Below are positions 1 through 4,003 of a stretch of 7,608 bases of DNA, piece after piece. Made by a program: the position numbers and the translations under genes. The notes beneath the pieces are model-generated. The model did no database searches. It had not been told where the DNA came from and saw only the letters and a list, made by a program, of their open reading frames with translations. The stretch covers positions 1 to 7,608 of the forward strand of contig VFKJ01001154.1 in assembly GCA_009885595.1 (NCBI GenBank), given 5' to 3'. Source of the DNA: Myxococcales bacterium (GTDB taxonomy: Bacteria > Myxococcota > Myxococcia > Myxococcales > Myxococcaceae). Every line of letters begins with the position of its first letter. Position 1 is the first letter of the stretch.

Positions 1-143
1 ACCTCCAGTTCGCAGCGCGCCGCCCTGCATGCAGGCGCGGTGGATGAGGGCCTCGGCGCCGACGGTGTGAATGGCCTTTAGAACTCCCCGCGACTCTCAC
101 GACGGTTGCACTGCGCGGGAGGCTCCGCTGTATTCCGCCCACC
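1..143. other. Left edge, no supportable gene
   Basis: This stretch has no recognisable gene. On the plus strand one frame is open from the left edge and ends at a TAG at 79-81, so it could be the tail of an upstream gene. On the minus strand a frame with high G/C at third positions (reading IHTVGAEALIHRACMQGG from about base 74 leftwards) runs off the edge. That frame has no ATG, GTG or TTG start before its upstream stop, apart from an internal ATG at 28-30. The two readings are mutually exclusive and neither has a recognised domain. Bases 82-143 would be the leader of the lipoprotein gene. Confidence 0.3.
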
Positions 144-581
144 ATGGCGCTTTGGCGGCATCGCGGGCTCGTTGCCTGCCTCGCGGTGCTCGCGCTTTCC
201 TGCGGCACCACCACCGAGGTCGAGCCTCAGCTCACCATCACCCAGGGCCTCTACGGCCAGCTCACCAGGCGCTGCACGCCTGCGGACTGCGTGGGCGCGC
301 CGCTCGAGGGGGCGCCGGTGGGGTGGTTCGATCGCTCTCCCTTCCCCGGAGATGGCGGGGTCAGGCCCACCCCGGTGAAGGAGCTGTCGTCGGGGAAGAA
401 CGGCTTCTACGAGCTGGGCCTCGACTCGAACACGCGCGGCTACCTGGCGATCGGGCAGAAGAGCGCGGCCGAGGGAGTCATCTGGGTGACCGCCACCACC
501 GCCCTCGTGCCGCTGGGGCTGGGGCGCATCGACTGGTACGCGGGGCCGGGCAACGACGGCACCTGGACCGACGTGCGCTGA
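144..581 (+). CDS. Small lipoprotein, possible transthyretin-like beta-sandwich
   Basis: This 145-residue protein is probably exported and lipid-anchored. It begins with a basic n-region (MALWRHR), a hydrophobic stretch and a lipobox-like ALSC with the cysteine at residue 20. Alanine at -3 is less usual than leucine. The mature part is about 126 residues with two further cysteines (44 and 49) that could form a disulfide. Residues 30-105 have the rhythm of a carboxypeptidase-regulatory-like (transthyretin-fold) domain: a GLYGQL strand, an APVGWFD strand, then SGKNGFYELGL followed by GYLAIG. That fold assignment is inference. The ATG at 144 is the only start in its frame; the nearest purine-rich tract (GGGAGG, 117-122) is too far away to be a normal ribosome site. 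The next gene begins 60 bases downstream. No specific function can be assigned. Confidence 0.75.
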   Translation: MALWRHRGLVACLAVLALSCGTTTEVEPQLTITQGLYGQLTRRCTPADCVGAPLEGAPVGWFDRSPFPGDGGVRPTPVKELSSGKNGFYELGLDSNTRGYLAIGQKSAAEGVIWVTATTALVPLGLGRIDWYAGPGNDGTWTDVR

Positions 582-641
582 GGGCCTGAGCGACCGCCCA
601 GGGGGCTGCCCTTTACTTGCTGCCGGGTCACGGTTACTTCG

Positions 642-1241
642 GTGAGTGGCGCTTCCCTTTGCGGCGTCTTCACGTCTCCGGAGCGTTTTCTGATCGACCT
701 GTGTGAAACCTGCGGCATGTGCTGCAACGGAACGCTCTTCAACTACGTCACGCTCGTCCCCGACGACCTGCCGAAGCTGGAGAAGTACCCGCAGCTCGTG
801 CTGAAGGTCCGCAACGAGCAGGAGACGTTCGACGAGCCGTGCGTGCTCCACACCGGCACCGGCTGCAGCGCGTATGACGATCGGCCCGGCACCTGTGAGC
901 GCTACGTGTGCGGCGTGCTGCGCGCGGTGGGCAAGGACGAGCTGTCGGAGCAGGAAGGGCTGTTGTTGATCAGAGAGGGCAAGGCGCTGGTCGAGCAGGT
1001 GAAGGAGCACGTCGCCTTCGAGCCCGGCATGCCCATCGCGGTGAGCACCTGGGACGCGGCGCCCGAAGAGGCGAGCCCCGAGGCGAAGCTCGCGTGGGAG
1101 CGCGCGGCCTGGCACCTGGGCCGGTGGTTCCTCGGCACGGTGAAGGAAGACGAGCCCTCGTTGGCCCCGGTGCATCCGGTGGGCTCGCCCAAGCGCAGCC
1201 GGGTGACGCGCGCGAGTCTGTTCAGCAAGCGCGGCGAGTGA
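642..1241 (+). CDS. YkgJ-family cysteine cluster protein
   Basis: This protein belongs to the YkgJ (CxxCxxCC) family of presumed zinc- or iron-sulfur-binding proteins, whose biochemical role is generally unknown. Numbered from the GTG at 642, it has 199 residues. The N-terminal cluster CETCGMCC supplies C21, C24, C27 and C28. The second half of the signature follows as C67 (EPC), C75 (GCSAYDDRPGTC), C85 and C90 (RYVC), matching the family pattern of a PC motif, C-x-x-Y-x-x-RP, C and a final C. The C-terminal 100 residues are mostly helical and end in a basic tail. There is no signal peptide, so it is likely cytoplasmic. The first 16 codons are poor in third-position G/C and the GTG has no ribosome site; the real start may be a CTG at 690. 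It lies 42 bases before the HlyIII gene and may be cotranscribed with it. Confidence 0.9.
   Translation: MSGASLCGVFTSPERFLIDLCETCGMCCNGTLFNYVTLVPDDLPKLEKYPQLVLKVRNEQETFDEPCVLHTGTGCSAYDDRPGTCERYVCGVLRAVGKDELSEQEGLLLIREGKALVEQVKEHVAFEPGMPIAVSTWDAAPEEASPEAKLAWERAAWHLGRWFLGTVKEDEPSLAPVHPVGSPKRSRVTRASLFSKRGE
680..692 (+). promoter_or_regulatory. Ribosome site for an alternative CTG start
   Basis: GGAG at 680-683 is followed after six bases by an in-frame CTG (690-692). This would start the YkgJ protein as MIDLCETCGMCC, placing the cysteine cluster right at the N-terminus as is common in this family. CTG initiation is rare in bacteria, so this is a suggestion only. Confidence 0.3.
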
Positions 1242-1244
1242 CGC

Positions 1245-1272
1245 TGACAATGAGGTGACAGTGCCTCTGTCA
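1245..1272. promoter_or_regulatory. TGACA repeats before the HlyIII gene, operator candidate
   Basis: TGACA occurs at 1245-1249 and 1256-1260, and its complement TGTCA at 1268-1272. The second and third form an inverted repeat TGACAG-TGCCT-CTGTCA (1256-1272). All three lie about 11-12 bases apart, close to one helical turn. The array fills the gap between the YkgJ stop and the HlyIII start codon and ends 11 bases before the ATG. A protein bound here would block transcription or translation of the next gene; no specific regulator can be named. Confidence 0.35.
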
Positions 1273-1283
1273 TCCTGATCAGC

Positions 1284-1961
1284 ATGACCCAGATGATGGA
1301 AGTCGCCAGCCAGGCTCCGGCTTCGCCGCTCGTGAAGGTGAAGCCGCTGCTGCGTGGCACCTTTCACACCTTCGGGTTCGTCATTTCGCTGTTCGGTTTC
1401 GCCGAGTTCTCGATCGCGCCGGTCACCGGGTGGCGGTACGCGGCGGGGCTCGTCTTCGCGGGCTCGCTGGCGCTGATGTTGGGGCTCTCGGCGCTCTACC
1501 ACCGGCCGATGTGGAGCCGCGCCGCGCGCAATCGCCTGCGCCTGGCGGATCACGTCGGCATCTTCTTTCTCATCGCCGGTACGTACACGCCCTTCGCGGT
1601 GTTCCTCTCGCCCTCGGGGCCGACCTTTGGGCTCATCGGCATGTGGGTCGGCGCGGCGGCGGGCATCACCTACGCGCTGGTGAACAGCCACGGCAATCGG
1701 GTGATCCGCGCGGCGACCTACGTGGTGCTGGGGCTGTGCGCGGCGCCGATGATCCTGGGGCTGCCCAGGGACCTCGGCTGGGCGAAGACGGCCGTGATGC
1801 TCGTCGGCTCGGCCATCTACATAATGGGCGCGGGCGTCTACGCGCGCCGCTGGCCCAACCCGAAGCCGTCGGTGTTCGGGTACCACGAGATTTTCCACCT
1901 GATGGTGCTCGCCGCCGCCGCGTGCCACTACAGCGTGGTGTGGAGCCTGCAGCAGCACTGA
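1284..1961 (+). CDS. Hemolysin III / PAQR-family membrane protein
   Basis: This 225-residue polytopic inner-membrane protein belongs to the HlyIII branch of the PAQR superfamily, whose animal members are adiponectin and progestin receptors. The conserved motifs appear in order: RGTFHTFGF (24-32), SALYH (69-73), ADHVGIFFLIAGTYTPF (88-104) and FGYHEIFHLMVLAAAACHY (198-216). The expected metal site would be built from H73, D89, H201 and H205, and about seven hydrophobic segments fit the family topology. Length matches typical bacterial members. Substrate and physiological role are unclear in bacteria; the hemolysin name is historical, and some PAQR members have ceramidase-like or lipid-sensing activity. 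The ATG at 1284 lacks a Shine-Dalgarno sequence and sits just after a TGACA operator-like array, so the gene may have its own promoter or a very short leader. It converges on the DUF4214 gene across a 466-base gap. Confidence 0.93.
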   Translation: MTQMMEVASQAPASPLVKVKPLLRGTFHTFGFVISLFGFAEFSIAPVTGWRYAAGLVFAGSLALMLGLSALYHRPMWSRAARNRLRLADHVGIFFLIAGTYTPFAVFLSPSGPTFGLIGMWVGAAAGITYALVNSHGNRVIRAATYVVLGLCAAPMILGLPRDLGWAKTAVMLVGSAIYIMGAGVYARRWPNPKPSVFGYHEIFHLMVLAAAACHYSVVWSLQQH

Positions 1962-2094
1962 GTCTGTAGACACGAAACGCCGCCAGGAAGGGCGCGGTGA
2001 GGGCGGGTCTCTTCCCTGCTCGTCACGCGCAGGCCCTCGGTTCGCGGCGAGGATGCTTACGGGACGTGGTGGGTCCGGGGTCACTTCCCAGGCG

Positions 2095-2132
2095 GAGCAA
2101 CACTGTTGCTCACGTGCGCAACACCGTTGCTC
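2095..2132. repeat. Two tandem palindromes, GCAACAC(T/C)GTTGCTC
   Basis: The 15-mer GCAACAC(T/C)GTTGCTC occurs at 2097-2111 and 2118-2132 with one mismatch, 21 bases apart (two helical turns). The first copy sits in a perfect 17-base palindrome, GAGCAACACTGTTGCTC (2095-2111). The second has the core GCAAC-ACC-GTTGC (2118-2130). A CACGTG palindrome (2111-2116) lies between them. The two arms can also pair with each other (13 of 15 positions), so each single strand has alternative folds. The arrangement resembles a double operator for a dimeric repressor, but no gene starts next to it. No T-run follows, so an ordinary terminator is unlikely. Confidence 0.6.
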
Positions 2133-2259
2133 GAGCCAAAACCCCACGCCCAGGTGGTGCCTTCGAGGGAGCGCGCCGCGGACCGACTCCGCTCGACCGC
2201 TGTTGGCCGCACGCCCGCCGAGTCACCATCACATCGCTTCGCTCACCCCGCACCAGAAA

Positions 2260-2303
2260 GCCCCGCGCCGAGGGGCCCCTTCGGGAGAGGCGCGTCGCGG
2301 GGC
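2260..2303. terminator. GC-rich hairpin, possible terminator
   Basis: GCCCCGCG (2260-2267) pairs with CGCGGGGC (2296-2303), enclosing a GGGGCCCC palindrome (2272-2279) and a C-TTCG-G tetraloop motif (2279-2284). It lies between convergent genes, where a bidirectional terminator is expected, but no T-run follows on either strand. Confidence 0.25.
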
Positions 2304-2370
2304 CCTCAGCCCCCACGTCCCCTTCGAGCACGACTCCGTCTCCGCTCCAGAAAGACGACCGCGGCGGACG

Positions 2371-2387
2371 CCAGGCTCATCGCCTGG
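2371..2387 (-). terminator. Hairpin downstream of the DUF4214 gene
   Basis: CCAGGC (2371-2376) and GCCTGG (2382-2387) form a six-base stem with a five-base loop, about 40 bases past the stop codon of the minus-strand gene. A short TCTTTC follows farther along the minus strand. It is a weak candidate for transcription termination. Confidence 0.25.
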
Positions 2388-2427
2388 TCATCGCGCCGCG
2401 TCCTGCTTCACGCTGCGACCGCTCAAG

Positions 2428-3654
2428 TCACTCGCGCAGCCGGCCCGCTCCGTAAGCGCCCATGTTCTGCGCCACCGGCTCGCTCGCCTCGCCCATCGCG
2501 CGGTACACGTCGAACACGCTCCCGTTGATCACCACCGCGTCGGAGCCCCAGCGCGCACCGTCGGGGAGGCTGGGGTGATTGACGACGCGGGTGGCGTCGT
2601 AGCCGGCCACCCGCAGGGCACCGATCACCTTGCCCATGATCTCCGCGCAGACATTCCGATCCTCCGCGCGAGTGAACAGCTCAGGGTAGGTCGCCTTCGC
2701 CCAGCGCGCCGCGCTCAACGCCGCGGCCGTCTCGCTGGACTTGTCGATGTTCGCGTTCAGGAACTCCGGCAGCAGCGGCACGGTGCGCAGCGGCTCACCG
2801 GGCTCGACCAGCGCCCCGGGGTTGGTCGGAGGCGCCGGAGGGGTCGGCGTGGTCGGAGGGGTCGGCGTGCCCGGAGAAGCGAGCGGAGGGAAGCGGGCGA
2901 TCTCCGAAGGCGAGGCCACGGTGCCGTCAGCGCCCCACCACCAGCCGGGGTTCCCGCTGCCCGCGCCCCGCACCACGTCGATGGACTCGAGCCCCAGCGG
3001 CGTCTTCATCAGCAGCCGGTCGCCCTTCACGCCCACGATGTCCAGCCCGGCCGCCTGCAGGTCAGGCACCATCTTGTTGAGCAGCGCCTCAGCGTCCGCA
3101 TGGCTCTTCACCGACTCGAGCCCGAAGTGCGTCGCCACCCGGCCGAAGAGGTACTTCACCGTGGTGTGGTTCGCGTCGCGCAGCTTGCCGGCGTCGAAGC
3201 CCTCGAGCGGCACCGGGCCCAGCTTCGAGGCGTCCCCGAAGCCGTTCGAGGCCGGCGCGCTCGGCGCAGCGGGCACAGTCACCGCCCCCGCGGCCTGCTT
3301 CTCGCGGTACTCGGGGCTGCTGAGGAACACCTGGCGAATCGCCTCGCGCGACATCCCGGTCGCCAGGCCGTTGAGGTGCGACTGCAGCCCCCCGGAGTCC
3401 GGCTCGCGGCCCAGCAGGTCGCGGTACAGCCCCTTCACGAAGTCGGCGTCGCCGCCCGCGCTCGCGCTGGGAGGCGTCGGCAGGGCCGCCTTGGGCTTGC
3501 CCGTCTCGAAGCCGTCGGCGAAGCGCTGCACGCCGCGGGCGAGGTCCTTGACGACCTTCTGCTCGGCCTGCTTCAGCGCTTGGCGCACCTCCGGGCTGCG
3601 GGAGATGGCGGCGCCGGCGTCACGGAAGAACTGGTTGAGTTTGGTCATTTTCAT
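2428..3654 (-). CDS. DUF4214 protein with unassigned C-terminal domain
   Basis: Starting at the ATG at 3654 (MKMTKLNQFF), this protein has 408 residues and no signal peptide or membrane segment. Residues 5-50 form a charged amphipathic helix region. Residues 71-119 match DUF4214: DFVKGLYRDLLGREPDSGGL, then SREAIRQVFLSSPEY, a domain often found in secreted or surface repeat proteins. Residues 160-245 form an unassigned domain ending in NPGWWWGADG. A proline-threonine linker (256-278) leads to a C-terminal domain (about 300-408) with NVCAEIMGKV (C336), VVNHP (H360) and GSDAVVINGSVFDV. That spacing recalls papain-like or transglutaminase-like folds, but this is inference. The frame stays open upstream to 3861, but that extension overlaps structured noncoding sequence. 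ATGs at 3648 and 3675 are alternatives, and none has a clear ribosome site. The gene is divergent from the TonB-dependent receptor. Confidence 0.85.
   Translation of the reverse strand: MKMTKLNQFFRDAGAAISRSPEVRQALKQAEQKVVKDLARGVQRFADGFETGKPKAALPTPPSASAGGDADFVKGLYRDLLGREPDSGGLQSHLNGLATGMSREAIRQVFLSSPEYREKQAAGAVTVPAAPSAPASNGFGDASKLGPVPLEGFDAGKLRDANHTTVKYLFGRVATHFGLESVKSHADAEALLNKMVPDLQAAGLDIVGVKGDRLLMKTPLGLESIDVVRGAGSGNPGWWWGADGTVASPSEIARFPPLASPGTPTPPTTPTPPAPPTNPGALVEPGEPLRTVPLLPEFLNANIDKSSETAAALSAARWAKATYPELFTRAEDRNVCAEIMGKVIGALRVAGYDATRVVNHPSLPDGARWGSDAVVINGSVFDVYRAMGEASEPVAQNMGAYGAGRLRE
2837..2872. repeat. 18-base tandem repeat in the Pro/Thr linker
   Basis: Two 18-base units (2837-2854 and 2855-2872) share GGAGGGGTCGGCGTG and differ only in their last three bases. 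A degenerate third unit lies at about 2822-2836. On the minus strand they encode the six-residue steps of the TPTPPTTPTPP linker in the DUF4214 protein. Such repeats can change copy number in frame and alter linker length. Confidence 0.6.
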
Positions 3655-3703
3655 GGCGAACCCGAATTGCAGCATCGGGGCCACCACCCAACCTGCTGAA
3701 TCC

Positions 3704-3717
3704 GGGGCGATCGCCCC
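3704..3717. promoter_or_regulatory. 14-base perfect palindrome upstream of the DUF4214 gene
   Basis: GGGGCGATCGCCCC is a perfect palindrome ending 50 bases upstream of the chosen DUF4214 start. A half-site-like GATCGCCC follows at 3721-3728. It could be an operator or a leader hairpin; no regulator is assignable. Confidence 0.35.
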
Positions 3718-3749
3718 CCTGATCGCCCACCGCGGTTCACCTGATGCGC

Positions 3750-3782
3750 TGCGCACCGATGCCGCAGTTCGCTCGGTGCGCA
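3750..3782. promoter_or_regulatory. 10-base inverted repeat with 13-base spacer
   Basis: TGCGCACCGA (3750-3759) and TCGGTGCGCA (3773-3782) are perfect reverse complements separated by 13 bases. The repeat lies about 95-130 bases upstream of the DUF4214 start, between that gene and the AT-richer patch. It may be an operator, or a stem-loop in a long 5' leader. Confidence 0.45.
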
Positions 3783-3920
3783 AGCAAGGGACTGTGCACT
3801 CCGCTCTCGGAGCCTGAGAATGTATTTGCCGAGAAGGCGCATATTCATTCCCCGTCCTCACGGCTGATCAACCCGGCGGTGCGGTTCGCCCTCGAAGGCG
3901 CGCTCGAGCGCTGCCCCTGA

Positions 3921-3975
3921 ACCTCTCCCTGCGACGACGCGGGGAGAGGTCGGCGCAAAGCGCCGGGTGAGGGGC
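3921..3975 (-). repeat. REP-like palindromic repeat, copy 1
   Basis: ACCTCTCCC (3921-3929) pairs with GGGAGAGGT (3942-3950). A second hairpin CGGCGC-AAA-GCGCCG (3951-3965) follows, then GGGTGAGGGGC (3965-3975). Read on the minus strand it begins GCCCCTCACCC, passes through CTCTCCCCGC and ends in GGGAGAGG. This is the layout of a class of short dispersed intergenic repeats seen in many GC-rich bacterial genomes. Compared with copy 2 inside the receptor gene, it is inverted and carries 12 extra bases (the small hairpin). Confidence 0.7.
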
Positions 3976-4003
3976 TCGGCACTGGCATAGGGTCCTGAGC
4001 GGA

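Larger units (their letters stand above)
1962..2427. other. Noncoding gap between convergent genes
   Basis: These 466 bases separate the HlyIII gene from the convergent DUF4214 gene. Frames across it are open on both strands, but their products are arginine- and proline-rich, have no domain, and show no consistent third-position G/C bias, so I call it noncoding. It holds a small inverted repeat GTCTGTAGAC just after the HlyIII stop (1962-1971), the double palindrome at 2095-2132, and two hairpins nearer the DUF4214 stop. Its length is unusual for a gap that needs only terminators. Confidence 0.6.
3655..4003. other. Divergent intergenic region rich in inverted repeats
   Basis: These 349 bases lie between the start of the DUF4214 gene (minus) and the start of the receptor gene (plus), so both promoters should lie here. 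From left to right it holds a 14-base palindrome, a 10-base inverted repeat, an AT-richer patch (about 3808-3850) and a REP-like repeat (3921-3975). The AT-richer patch is the likeliest promoter area for the minus-strand gene; AAATACATT on that strand is a weak -10 candidate without a convincing -35. I see no convincing promoter for the receptor gene in 3976-4003, and no sigma-54 type GG/GC spacing. Confidence 0.5.

Noticed and set aside
590..641. GGGGGCTGCCCTTTACTT after the lipoprotein gene as a terminator, or TTTACT/GGTTAC as a promoter
   Set aside because: The stem is only three to four bases with a short T-run, and the promoter boxes match poorly; neither is strong enough to annotate.
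78..2147. A 689-residue open frame on the minus strand across three plus-strand genes
   Set aside because: It is a by-product of high GC content. Its product is rich in Arg, His and Pro, has no domain, and lies antisense to genes with clear family motifs.
2110..2331. A 73-residue minus-strand open frame in the 1962-2427 gap
   Set aside because: Third-position G/C is not above background, there is no ribosome site, and the composition is arginine-rich. The double palindrome partly overlaps its 3' end by chance.
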